In this document: positions 37,033-48,109 of the stretch, one piece after another
Position numbering within the stretch: position 1 is the stretch's first letter
How the letters are laid out: every line of letters starts with the position of its first letter
Origin: Thuidium tamariscinum
Lineage: Eukaryota; Streptophyta; Bryopsida; Hypnales; Thuidiaceae
NCBI GenBank assembly: GCA_947034885.2
Contig: OX344754.2
Coordinates: 5,773,001 to 5,837,000, forward strand
Reading direction: 5' to 3'
DNA length: 64,000 bases
Position numbers and translations under genes: made by a program
Notes under the pieces: model-generated
The model's input: the letters and a program-made list of their open reading frames with translations, nothing else
What the model was told of the DNA's origin: nothing
Database searches by the model: none

Positions 37033-38416
37033 TTAATTGTGAGAGAATACTAGATTCTGTAAATCTACACTTACATATTTAACAAATTGACCTTGAGATT
37101 TATTTATAGTCATAGCAAATGCCAATTTTATCGGAAATTTCCATCTTGAGAATTTGAAAGATACATCTATTGTTGTTGGTTGTAAAGTTATTCTTGGAAT
37201 AAATGTTGTTTCTCCTCCATGACTTCCGGTCAAAATTTGGACTTCAATGATATGATTGCTTAAGCGTGTTACTATAAGGCGAGAGCCATTACAAAGACCA
37301 CGTTTTGGAGCAATATTGCGTAGTAACATGATAGGATATCCAACCTTGAGTTGTAGCTTTGTAGGTGACAATCCAGACAAATCTAAGGAATTGAGGTATT
37401 CAATAGGATATATATTATAATTGTCAGCATCAACCTCTAAGATTGGAGTGTCTACATTCAAAAATGTTTGTAACTCCCCTAGAAACATTTGAAGGACTTG
37501 TTTGTTGATATCCTCAACTTCATTTTGAGTTGATAAAATTGTTCGTTCTTTAAAATATTCATCACTTTGTATAGGAATATTTTGTATAGTACCATAAATT
37601 CCTTGAATGAAGGATACTATTCCTTGACAGTTGACTACTTGCTCAGGTAGTACAATCAAGCCATTCTCATCAATTGGAATTTGACCACTTCTAACTTAGA
37701 AGAGCCAATTTGCAAAATCTTGGTTTTCCAAAGATGTTGTATTTAAACGCATATTTTACTATAACCTCAATATATGCATTTTTGGCCACAAAATTGATTT
37801 TTGAAGTGAAGTAGCTACTATTTGAGTTCTAGAACCTTTGACAATAATTGGAAGAATTTGACAAAAGTCACTTCTAAAAACTACAGTTATACCTCCAAAA
37901 ATCTCCATTGTTGTTATAAAGGTCTTGTAAGGTACGGTCAACAACCTTTGGACAATGATGATGTTGTATGGAGACTTCATCCCAAATGATCAATGATGCT
38001 GCACGTAGAAGATCAGTTTGCTCTCATGTTTTATCAATCGCACATATTGAATCTTAATTGATCTCAATTGGAAGTACAAAAGTTGAATGGATTGTTCGTC
38101 CACCATCAAGGAGAATTGCAACAATACTAAATGATGCTACACATATTACAATCTTCCCTTCACTTTGAAGTTTTGCTGCAATTGTATTGTACAAATTTGT
38201 TTTTCCTATTCCAGCTGGTCCATCAAGAAAAAACATCCTTCCAATATGTTCATCTATTGATATCAAAACTTCTTGATATGCAATAGTTTGTTCTACAGTC
38301 AAATTAGGCACACGATCATTGATGATTGACATGAGATCATCTTGATTCCAATCATGTTGTTCATCAATCAAAAGATTGGGGCAATAAAGGTTCCAAGGGA
38401 TTATTGATTGTGTCAT
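37033..38416 (-). pseudogene. Helitron helicase domain (PIF1-like), broken
   Basis: From 38416 downward it contains the Walker A region FFLDGPAGIGKTNLYNTIAA (canonical Helitron form GPGGTGKTFLYN). It then has an IHSTF block, an [11 protein letters not shown] block (Walker B neighbourhood, canonical DFRQ.LPV) and, in 37033-37659, ERTILSTQNEV, YLNSLDLSGLSP, MLLRNIAPKRGLCNGSRL and AFAMTINKSQGQ. Function in an intact element is 5'-3' DNA unwinding during rolling-circle transposition. Frame breaks near 38050 and 37750 and an in-frame TAA near 37694 make it inactive. The same TAA (after a WL-F/L context) occurs in the plus-strand duplicate, so it predates the duplication. Confidence 0.88.
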
Positions 38417-39203
38417 TCACGGTATGTTGGCCAAAGATTTGTTGTAATTGTTCCTCAAAATCTCATCAATTAAAAACAATCCATAATCAAAGACTTGATC
38501 TTCACTAGGGGCCTCTAATTGTTGCATTTGTAGTCGATGTCTAAGATCATTGTACATTTGGTTCCCAAATTGGTCCCACAAATGCCCAAGCTCATTTGGT
38601 GAGCAATGAATTAATAATGTGACAAATAAAGCTAAAAGTTGTGATCTTGACTACATGATAGAAGCTTCTTCCAAACATGAAATCCATTCCCCATCATTTT
38701 CTAATAGTCCTTTTGCTAAACATGCCTCTTTAAATGTATTGTGAAGACAACCATCCATTATTCAAAGGTCTTCATATGATACTAGTCCAGATACAATTGT
38801 CAAAAGTAAATGTAAATAGTATTGTTCACCAACAGTTGGATTAGCAAAATAAAGTCTTCCCAATGCAAATTGCAAAACCGACTCGTCTATGGGTTCATTC
38901 CTTTGTAGGTTTTTTCCACACATAATATTGTGGAAACTCCAAATATGTGTATTGTTGAGCATTTATATCCCTAGCACACCTTGCAAAAAAACCAATCAAT
39001 GTAGTAGTTTCACGCCCTGCTCTTTGAAGAACTTCTGCAGCATCATCCTTTTGATTAAATACCACCCTATGCATCCTTGGCAAATGCAGAGCAAGTCGCA
39101 CCACATTGGGGTATTCTTCATGCATATTCATTGCAAAAAGTCGCCAAGCGACTTCATGAACACTAAGATAGCGAGCATCTAAGTATTGGTCTACTTCATT
39201 AGG
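38417..39203 (-). pseudogene. Helitron RepHel middle region, decayed
   Basis: ORF pieces at 38762-38962 and 38895-39131 in different frames read VGEQYYLHLLLTIVSGLVSY and RLALHLPRMHRVVF. The first corresponds to the FYLRLLL block and the second to the VHLPG block that lie between Rep and helicase in Helitrons. At least two frameshifts are needed. Confidence 0.75.
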
Positions 39204-40601
39204 CTAACAACCAAAGCACATAGTTATATGATCATGACCTTTGTAACGGGCTTTGTAAATATATTTGTGAATATATTTTACAGCTTCAACTAAAGCACAA
39301 ACTTCAATATTAATGTGACAACCATATTTGCGAGACAAATATGGATTGTAAGGCACAATATCCCGATTATCCACCAAAATTCCATATGCCTTATAGCCAT
39401 GACCAATGTTGTTCCTTCTACAATACAATGGATATGCATCAACATCTATAGAATTAGATTCTTGAAAAGTTTTAGGATAATGCTTTGAACAATTTCCATC
39501 TTTTATACACAATGCAATAGGGTTGCAAGCTCTACATGGACCATAAACCATTGTTCTCAATATTGTATCACATAAAATGGGGTCTTCTTTTGGATTAGGG
39601 AACTTTGCACAGACAATGCAATCTATAGCTACTACGTCAACTATTTTGTCTTCTTTTGAAAAAAATAATAAAAATGCATGTGCAGCAATCCATGCTTTTG
39701 AAATTCTATAGCATAAACATGAACTATTGTTTGATCAAGCTTATTTTTGTGTGTAACGTCTCAAAGTAGGGCTTGTGATTTGATTTTGAAAACACGGGCT
39801 ACCAAATCCGGTTGATCAAATGTCTTTTGTCCTAGAAGAAATGCATTTTTAATTTCAGGCCATTCTGGATTTTTTTGTCATAGTTCCAAATATATCACGA
39901 TGTTTGAGATAGTAAATAATTGCTATAGAATCTTGAAAATTTTCAAACCTGTTGTGAGTACTGTTTGAAAATGACAAAGGCAATATATGACATGTCGACC
40001 AACATTTCGAAGGTCTATTTCTTCATTGGCAAGCTCTTCAATTGTATTCGCAAGTCCTTGATATACATTTACTCTTAGTGTACCTTGATTTGTTTGTATC
40101 CATTGTAAGCACGCTTGTTTTGTCACCGCCCATGCATCAACAATGAACTCATGGAATAATTTTCCTCCATGAAGTATTGTAGAACATTCATTGTCTCTTG
40201 GAAATAATCTATATGAAAAAAATTCCATTTGAGTGACATGTGATTGTCATGCTATATGAGGTTTGTGTGGATGCCAACCATCTCTCCATAAGGAAATAAT
40301 ATCACGTAATTCAATGGCAAACATGTGGGATGACACTCATGAAGCACTCCTCCACGTAAACGCAAAATAATATCGCGTGTTGCATTTGGAATGTCACCAT
40401 CTCCCGGCACAATCAATGCTATTTCATCATTTGAGAAAGATTATAACGCCCAGCTTGCCTTCTAGGTTCAAAATGTAGATGCATTGCTAATTTTGGGTTA
40501 TTATTTTCATTTTCTTGTTCTTCATGTAGAATTTCATAGGCTTGCCTCATAAGTGGAACAAAGTTATTGTGTTCCAAAAACACTTGTTGCAATGCCAACA
40601 T
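39204..40601 (-). pseudogene. Helitron Rep (HUH endonuclease) region, broken
   Basis: Reading down from 40601: a FEPRRQAGRYNLSQ piece; then 40228-39923, FFSYRLFPRD with FHEFIVDAWAVTKQACLQWI (Helitron-like N domain). A decayed stretch near 39870-39770 still shows PEWPEIKN and DLVARVFKIK. The HUH metal-binding motif appears as HGLLHMHFLL near 39710-39670. In 39560-39204 come VYGPCRACNP, CSKHYPKTF, CRRNNIGHGYK and EAVKYIHKYIYK, the tyrosine-bearing helix. In an intact element this protein nicks and joins single strands. Frameshifts between the pieces show it is dead. Confidence 0.88.
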
Positions 40602-40856
40602 TGTCTCAAGACGTACTTTTTCATTTCTTTGTCTTCAAGTTTCAATTGCTTCATCAAAATCATAAATGTATAGTTGAGCAAATGTAGGAATCTCATTAGG
40701 TTGGAGAGCACCACATCAATGAGTCAATTTTCCATGGATGCAAAAACAATAGGGCCGGCGAACCAAAGTATGGTCCCTATTAACACCCACTCAGGTAAAG
40801 GCCAACGCATTATTGTACCGTCGTACGTGCTCACAAAATTCATTTGCTTCTACACT

Positions 40857-41059
40857 CACTACAAGAGAAAGGGGTGTTTTAAGTAGTGTCCTAGACATCA
40901 CGTCTTTTAAGTAATGTCTTTTAAGTAAGGTTTTAAGTAAAATTTTACTAGAAAGACAGTCTTTTTAGTAAAATTTTACTTAAAGCCTTACTCAAAAGAC
41001 ATTACTTAAAAGACGTGATGTCTAAGACACTACTTAAAACACCCCTTTCTCTTGTAGTG
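40857..41059. mobile_element. CACTA-type hairpin MITE (203 bp)
   Basis: Starts CACTACAAGAGAAAGGGGTG and ends with its complement, flanked by ACT at 40854-40856 and 41060-41062. Arms of about 100 bases differ at about four positions, all transitions. The interior repeats TTTTAAGTAA(T/G)GT. It is inserted just beyond the Helitron Rep end. Like the element at 11200 it is far too short to encode transposase. Confidence 0.92.
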
Positions 41060-41260
41060 ACTATTTTCTATAAATAATAGTCGTAGTGGAGTCGGTGGAT
41101 TTCAAAGCCTAGAGAGATTAATTTTGCCTTTATGACAACACGTTTCAAAAAGAAGGCTTACATTGGTACTATTATGAAGTAACACCTTAAGACAAGTAGT
41201 TTGTTTTGTTTGTTTGTTTGTCACGTTGAGATCTCTCAGAGTGTGCATTTCCCAGGGGCA

Positions 41261-41540
41261 TGCTTGGTACTATCGAAAAGCTCTCTATAAGGAAGGGTGC
41301 ATGGTTTTGGTTTTATAGCATTCCAACCTACAATGTCAAAGTTATGGATTTTTGAGTATTTTTGTTCTAAAACATTAGAAAATTACTTATACTTATATTT
41401 TGGTCATGATCTTGGTACCATCAGAAAGCTCTCAATGAGGAGGGATGCATGGGCTTGGTTTCGTGGTGTTCCAACCTATAGTTTGAAAGTTATTGAATTT
41501 GAAATTTTTTATGATTCTCAAAAATTAGAAAATTACTTTT
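41261..41540 (+). repeat. Dispersed repeat E, two tandem copies
   Basis: Copy one 41261-41388 and copy two about 41410-41540 share CTTGGTAC.ATC..AAAGCTCT, GGATGCATGG.TTTGGTTT, TTCCAACCTA and AAAATTAGAAAATTACTT-like blocks. A third copy is at 8318-8452 in reverse. The ORF at 41297-41572 is a translation of this repeat. Confidence 0.7.
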
Positions 41541-41572
41541 ACTTTAATTCTGAGTGTAGCATCGACACATGA

Positions 41573-43600
41573 CACATTAGTTTATATGAAATTGGTGTTG
41601 TTGTCTTGTTATTCATGGATCATCATGCCCCTTTATTTTTGCCTTGTTGTTATCAACCAACCACTCAAGTCGAGGTCGTGGCGATGAAGATATCTAAATC
41701 ACCTATCTTTTATAAAGTGCTTTTAGACAAGCAAGTGCATTGCCACTAAGTTATAGTGCCAATAAAAAAGCCCTATTGTGTGTTTTGAAGGCAGAATCTA
41801 TCCATATATATTCTTGAATGCTCTTCAATGTGCCCAAAGCTTCCCAAAACCCAAAATTCTTGTTTTGGGTGTCATATTGCTTCTATTCTCAAGCTTTTTT
41901 TTGGTTTGTTTCTGGTCGCCTCATAACATGGGGATGCCCTTAGGGAGTGACATTTTGAGGGAATGACCATGCCCAATTTCAATGCTTGCCCCATAGAAGG
42001 CACTATGAGGCCAAAGAAGTTGCAGGCCACAACCAAAAATGGCCACCCAGTGGCCAAATGATAAACACAACTAATGGCTCAGTATGTCATATGGCGCAGA
42101 ATTCAAGGTATGGAATACTACGAGGCCAAGGGGCTATCTCTTACTCCATTCCAAGATGACGTGATGCATGTGAGCGCTCCTAACTCCACCCTCGAGCTAA
42201 GAGTTTTTCACACGGGTCTTGTGTCTAATTGAGTTTTCTTTCTAATTGGGTGAAAAAGAAAGCCTTCTAAGCAATGAACTCTTTTAGTCACGTCTTTTAA
42301 GTATCTCTAATCTAAATGCGTGGTTATAATTCTATCCTTTTTTAGTCTAAAATTCAGCCAAGCAATCCTACTCTATTCTATCTTATAGTTTTGTCTAAAT
42401 CTAATGCCAAACATTTGGTAAAAAGAAACTTAACAATAAAATAACGAGAATGAAAATCAAATGCGAGCAGTTTACCTCCTCTGCGTAAATCTCCATGGTC
42501 CCATCGTCAAACATCATCATGTGTAAATATTCCCCTACGACCTCGCCATCGAAATCATCCCAGCTCTCCATCTAATCCATAATAATTCTCACGTTGTTGA
42601 TCAATTAATTCTGTCCTGAAAAAGGAAATTAAATGTTATGTAGTGCTAGTTTAATTGCGTAATTCTGTTAATTCCTAATTCCCGGTAATTAAGAAATACT
42701 GCAATTTAATTAGTCTACCTAGTGGGTCAATGTTCTATTCTAAGAAATCATCAAAAATCTAATAGCTACCTACTTTTGTTGTCTACTTTAATTCTAATTC
42801 GATATTCCACCGAATTCCAATTGAATTAAATTAATTTGAATGGAATTTCTCCTTCAAATCTTTTCCAAATCCAATTAGTTTTGAAATTATTTTAATCCTA
42901 AAGAAATTGGTTGTCAATTTGTTTGTTTCTTTTGGCTTATTAGAATATTTTAATCAAAAAACTATCATGAAATCTTTTCAAATCTAATTAATTTTAATCC
43001 TAAAGAAATTGGTTGTCAATTTGTTTGTTTCTTTTTGGCTTATTAGAATATTTTAATCAAAAACTATCATCAAATCTTTTCAAATCTAATTCATTTTTAA
43101 ATTTGCGTTAATTTACGAAGAAATTAGTTGTCAATTTGTTGGTTTCCCCTTTGGCTTATTAGGCCTAATAAAACAAAACCAACAAAATCTAAATCTTCTA
43201 AGAATCTAATTAATAACTAACTACTAAAGAATGTAGAACATTCCCAAAGAACAAGAATAAATCTCAATAGTAGGATTCTTTTTAAAATGATTTTTAATTC
43301 CAAAGGTCAATTCTTACGGAATAAAGAACCTCGTGCAATAGTAATATTCCTTGGATTTGAATATTTTAATCCTAAATCCTCCACGGTTGGCCTTAATCTT
43401 CCTAATTCCTTCCCTCTTTCTTCATTTAACATCCAAGATGTTTTGCAATTTTTGTAGAAGAATGGTGGCTATGGAGTTTTGCGTTAGAAGAAGTTTGACC
43501 AAGATTCTTTATTGTTGGAATTGTTAAATTCTTGGTGGAGAATTAAAATCGGGAGTTGTGAGTTTCCTTCACAACTCTATTTTATTTGACCAAAAATTGA
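41573..43600. other. AT-rich spacer with a tandem duplication
   Basis: At 42880-43170 a unit with AAGAAATTGGTTGTCAATTT is repeated (anchors 42901 and 43003, spacing 102; a diverged third near 43118). No gene recognised. Confidence 0.55.
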
Positions 43601-43659
43601 ATGATTACAACAACAAAATTTTAGTTAGAATGTTCTTACTTGTGAGTTTTAGAATGTCG

Positions 43660-46400
43660 AAATTTTGTTGTAGTGTGTGGGGGTGTTGGAGTCCCCCACA
43701 GTCTGTCCACCGAACTCCCCCTAGGCTCTGTCCATCGAGCTCCCACCCGTACTGCTGGCGCCACGTGGCGGGGCGTGGTTGGGCTGACCCCCCACGATTG
43801 GACACGTCGGCGCCCGCCACGTGGCGAGGCGTGACTGGTCGGGGAGGGGGGTTCTGAACGCCCTGCCTTGACTGATCAGTATGCTGGTGCTTTAACTGGA
43901 TCGGTATGCTGGTCCTTTTGTAACTAAACTTGGAACTAAATTGGGGTATTTTGGTCCTAAATAATGTGATAAACTACATTCTATTTGATCAAATAACGGG
44001 TGGGTTAGTGTTGGTACTAGGCTAATCCTTAACTGAGTTGCTTATAAGCATAGCCCAAGAGAACTGGTATGGAAGCAAGGGGGTGATGAAAACTCCTTAG
44101 GCATCAAGGATTTTGATTGCCAGCTTTTGTAAGTAGACAATTGGGAGGTTTATAGCTCCGCCGTATGCGGATTCCACAATAGTATTTTAAGAACTTTAAT
44201 CGCAAAAGGAGGTACACATGACAGTGTTTAACCGAACTTTCACTTTAAATTCTTAGAATGTCTTAGTATTTCAAGATTTTGCCACCAAAGGAGGTACACA
44301 TGACAGTGTTTAAACCGAACTTTAGTACTCAATACATGAAATTTCCACGAGGTAGTTGTATCCAAGGTTAAGGCTTAGCCTTTTCACAATAGAAAGAAGA
44401 GAAAGAATCACTTGAAGGGCCCTAATCCTTCAATGTTCAACAAATAAACTTAAACAAAACTTGGCCAAGAATTTTGGTCCAAGTAGTGCTCCGACTATGT
44501 CGGTAGCACAAGAGTGAGAAAACAAAGTGTCGGTGCGAGAAATAAGGGTACTGGCAACCTCGAGGGGAGCCCTTATATACCCGTGGCCGGGCCCCTCTCG
44601 GTAATTGCTAGTGAAAACACTTTGTTACTTCCTACCCTAAACTACCTTAATGTAATTCCAAAATATTAGTTGTTTAATGGTGGAAATTTCTAAAAACATC
44701 CCCATTTGGTCAAAGAAATCTTGGCCAAATCAAATCCAAGATCTTAACCCAAAATATTTTGGAATTAACCCTAATTTACGTAGATATTTTGCAAATTAAC
44801 CAAAAGTTATTTCGAAAATTGTCTTTCTTTAGCCCAAAGATGGCTTTTTACGCAAGAAAGAGATCTTGACCAAATCCAATCTTTGATTTTCCAAGAGATA
44901 TTTCCAAAATCACTTCTAATTAACCGCAATTAACGATTAAAAAGTCAAACTAAGAGCTGACCCTCTCTATCTTTTAGGGAACAACTCGAAACGGAAAACC
45001 GTCTGCGCCATTGTCTTCAGAAGACCCCAATTAGCCTAAGGGACCTCTTACCCCTCACTCCTAGGCCATTTGCGTGCCCAAATTGGAATTACGGTAACTC
45101 CAATTAAAAGTCAAAAATCTAACTTTTAGGATTTGTGCATTTTGATGAATCTGTCAGGCCAGGGTTGTTAGGAATGTCCGTGAGAGTAAGGAATGACTCC
45201 TTATTTGCGATAATCGGACATCATTCGCTCCTGATACGCCGGTCAACCCGCCGCCAACTTGTAACTTCTAGTGAATTTCGATGTCGATGCCGGTTTTGGT
45301 AGTTGGGAATGTCGGAATGTCTTCAAACTTTACCGGGCGCTTATTAAGCACACAAAAGCCTATCCTAATTTTTAGTGAGATTTTACCGCATCATATGTAA
45401 TTTCTATGATTTTATGAACATTTCTATGTGCGGTTGACTTCCCATGGAGTCAACGTGGAATTTCGGAAAAATCCGAAATAAATTGGGTAACATCTAGGGC
45501 ACTCCTAGATTCTTGGTGTAAGTCCCACGCAACCTTGCACCTTTCTAATTTTAGCAATTTGGAATTACTTTGCCCAATTGGACAATTTAATTCCCGATGC
45601 CCGGAAATCTTGGACAATTGTTTGATTCTTGTTCGCTCCTAGCATGCTCCTACCCTTGGAACACCTCTCTATAGTCTTCAATCTCCAATCCTCCATCTTG
45701 TGTCTCGTGAAGTTCGAATTCTCCAAATCCGTTGTAGTGGTTTTACCTTTAAATCCAATTTGTTTCAAAACTGAACTTAAGCCTTGGTAACTCTCCCACG
45801 CTCGTAGTAGACTCTTTTGGCTTAGGCAGTATGTCGTGTGCATCCTTAAAAGGTTGACCTTGCACAGACAATTGCTAGGACTGACTAACTCTCTATTCCT
45901 TATTTCTCTCGGAATTACTAAATCTTTGCATAAACTTGCTTTAGAGACTTAGAATGATTCAAATTTCTAGGATTAGGAATTTTTCACCTTCTAAGTTGGT
46001 TTTCCACCATTTTGGCATAGACTGACACCAAAACTCCCTCAACACTCTTTTTATGTCTTTTTCTTGAATATTTTGACTAATTTTCACTATTTAATCGCGA
46101 AAAATGGACCTAGAGTCCTGAGTGCCATCTCGAGGGCTCACATATGGCGGCCATCTTCGATATGATTGGAAATCATGAGAACCCAAACCTTGCTAATGCT
46201 TTATCCTGGGCAAACACGGTCAATCCACCCATGGTCTTGATTGAATCGGGATTCAATCGAGTGGCTTTCACATGTGAATGTACGTAACCTCCAAGTGGTA
46301 CTCAAAAACCGGACCTCATAAAGTATGATTTGGAGTGAGTCAAGTAAGATGGAAATGTCACTTGTACATTTTTCAGGCATCGTTACTCAGAAGGCCAATA
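43660..46400 (-). other. Probable LTR or 3' noncoding part of a gypsy-like element
   Basis: This stretch is richer in G+C than the DNA to its left and downstream, on the minus strand, of the gag-protease frame. It contains a minus-strand TATA box (44572-44582) and an internal direct repeat (GGAGGTACACATGACAGTGT at 44210 and again near 44289). The small minus ORF 45565-45843 has no recognised domain. I could not identify the TG...CA ends, primer site or a second LTR, so the assignment is inference from position and composition. Confidence 0.4.
44572..44582 (-). promoter_or_regulatory. TATA box in LTR-like DNA
   Basis: The minus strand reads GGGTATATAAGGGCTCCCC in a GC-rich context, followed by a pyrimidine-rich possible transcription start. 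This is a typical LTR promoter arrangement, here at the 3' side of the retroelement. Confidence 0.55.
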
Positions 46401-46919
46401 TAACTTTTATTAAAGTCACAATTGCAGGCCCATATGGGTTTAAGAAAATCTAAGGACCCAAATTCCTGTAAAGATTTCTAGTGTAGACCCAAAAGATCTA
46501 GACCTAAATCTTTGATTGTAAGCGGGTTCATTACTTTATCTTCAATAATTTTCTTGTTATATTCCAACTCAAACGGAGTTGACTTGGAATTGTTTTGGAA
46601 GAAAAGATTCCATTGTCATTCCTGGATGAAACCAATTATACAATTGGAAAACTCATTACTCTTCCTAAACTGAGTGGGGAGAAAAGAAAAAGTTGGAGCA
46701 GGTGTCACGCCTTCAATGCTTCTGGAGCACACTTTAAAAAGTGTCTCCGGCCGTCGGCAGTCTCTTGCATGACTTCCTGCATCTTGTCACTAGCTCAGGG
46801 GCAGGTGGCGCCCCGGCGACGGCCCAAAGATCGAACCCTCGTCGCCGGTTTGAAATTATTGCGGCCGACGCCACACAGGCCATAGGCCTCCGACGGCTCA
46901 GAGATGTCCGTTGTCTCGC

Positions 46920-46935
46920 CGGGGCGGTATAAATA
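46920..46935 (+). promoter_or_regulatory. TATA box below a GC-rich block
   Basis: GGGGCGGTATAAATACCC follows a 200-base GC-rich block with repeated CGCCGG/CCGGCG words (46745-46925). It points rightward, opposite to the ORF at 46985-47665, so a transcript would run antisense to that ORF. No plus-strand gene follows. Confidence 0.4.
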
Positions 46936-46984
46936 CCCTTCTGCCACTGCGCGGTGATTACGCTTACCTGCACAAAATACTCCG

Positions 46985-47665
46985 CTAACCTATCCCAAGA
47001 AAAGAAGTGAACTGCCCCATCACTTCTAAAACGTAGGCAGGCCAACGGTGACGAGGAAGAATGCGAAGAGGGCCACGAATTGTGAACTCGTGTCTACCTT
47101 CCACCGTCCTCCGGGTGATGTTGATAACTTCGGCGAGATTCGCAAACTGGCCTTCCAACATGACGTCGTTGCCCGGCTGCAAGATCTCGTAATTCTCCAA
47201 ATAGATCAATAGTGATCTGGCTCTTGGCAGCCAAGGGCCTAAATCCTCCTGTACTGAAGGGATTCTCTCCAACGGTTGCTCACGGCCGGGTTGTTCTTCC
47301 TCATCCCGTGGTCGTCTTGGAGTGTTTGGTAACTGAGATAGCTGCATTGAGCCGTCTGGTGTCTGTGACATTTCTTGCAAAGTTGGGTTGTCCGTGGGCT
47401 CTTGCATAAGCTCCTCCGTGACTGGTAACGGTGGTGAGTTGATAGTGTCGGTTCCTACTGCTACTAGTGATGAAAACGGTGTTGGTGGTGGTTCTTCCGA
47501 TCTGGATTCATCCGTGGGCGTTGATATGGATTCTTCCGGGGGCTGTACTCGCTCTGTTGGGCTCTCCAGGGGCTCGGACTCTCGCTCTGCCATGGTCTCC
47601 ACTCTCGGCTCCTCCGGGTTCTCTGTCATTGAACTATGTGAATAAGTAGGCATTTCTTTGCCCAT
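46985..47665 (-). CDS. Acidic Pro/Glu/Ser-rich protein of unknown function, likely retroelement-associated
   Basis: The ATG at 47665 opens 226 residues. The N-terminal 150 residues are low-complexity and acidic (many E, P, S, T; for example SEEPPPTPFSS). The last 70 form a more ordered-looking segment (DVMLEGQFANLAEVINITRR, RHEFTIRGPLRILPRHRWPA). A TAG ends it, but the same frame continues five codons to a consensus donor TGCAG/GTAAGC at about 46969-46964, as if this were an exon with a mutated last part. No domain recognised. The position between gag-protease and LTR-like DNA suggests an accessory ORF of that element or a captured gene. Confidence 0.5.
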   Translation of the reverse strand: MGKEMPTYSHSSMTENPEEPRVETMAERESEPLESPTERVQPPEESISTPTDESRSEEPPPTPFSSLVAVGTDTINSPPLPVTEELMQEPTDNPTLQEMSQTPDGSMQLSQLPNTPRRPRDEEEQPGREQPLERIPSVQEDLGPWLPRARSLLIYLENYEILQPGNDVMLEGQFANLAEVINITRRTVEGRHEFTIRGPLRILPRHRWPAYVLEVMGQFTSFLGIG

Positions 47666-47704
47666 CAAACTAATCTAATCTACTCCTAAATCATTTGGTG
47701 GAAT

Positions 47705-47930
47705 GAGTGGAGCTCGCCATCCTACGTCCCTGCATCTTGGCGCACAGGTTCAGGGTAGGTCGAATTTCTCTTCCAAAGACTAATCATGGAGCTCGCCATC
47801 CTCCATCCCTGCATCTGTCTGTCGCGTAGGTTCTGGGTAGGTCGAATTTTGATAGTCCTAATATAATAGCGTCGCCATCCTACGTCCGTGCATCTTGGCG
47901 CATAGGTTCAAGGTAGGTCGATCAAATTCT
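47705..47930. repeat. Three tandem units of about 80 bp
   Basis: CTCGCCATCCTACGTCCCTG...TTCAGGGTAGGTCGAATTT recurs at about 47709, 47790 and 47869 with substitutions. It lies upstream (on the minus strand) of the acidic ORF and downstream of the TATA box near 48097, so it would be in the transcript leader. Confidence 0.85.
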
Positions 47931-48092
47931 AATCTAATTGGTCGACTTGGGTTCATCGGTGCACTGATCTTCGGCTCTACTGGCTTTGAACTTGGCTATC
48001 CAGTTCACGTCGCCTCTAAGCTAACAAAACCAAGGATGGAACATCCCGGCTACGACTACTAGTTGAAAGTACAAGAGCCAAGCTCTGTCTTT

Positions 48093-48101
48093 TATACTAG
48101 A
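48093..48101 (-). promoter_or_regulatory. TATA box upstream of the acidic ORF
   Basis: The minus strand reads TAGTATAAAAGAC, about 430 bases before the ATG at 47665. It is the best promoter candidate for that ORF. No start-site evidence. Confidence 0.45.
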
Positions 48102-48109
48102 GTTGGGCA

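Larger units (their letters stand above)
35885..40800 (-). mobile_element. Decayed Helitron with head-to-head duplicated helicase end
   Basis: The minus-strand order Rep (40601-39204), middle region, PIF1 helicase (38416-37033) is that of an autonomous plant Helitron. The opposing fragment at 35885-36640 duplicates part of the helicase. Helitrons start TC and end CTRR with a 3' hairpin and make no target duplication; I could not place these termini. Both outer limits are therefore approximate. Confidence 0.8.

Noticed and set aside
43680..43860. GC-rich block with CCACGTGGCG repeats as a CpG-island promoter
   Set aside because: No ORF or TATA follows in either direction; more likely part of a transposon or LTR.
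45565..45843. 92-residue minus-strand ORF
   Set aside because: No domain; lies in LTR-like noncoding DNA.
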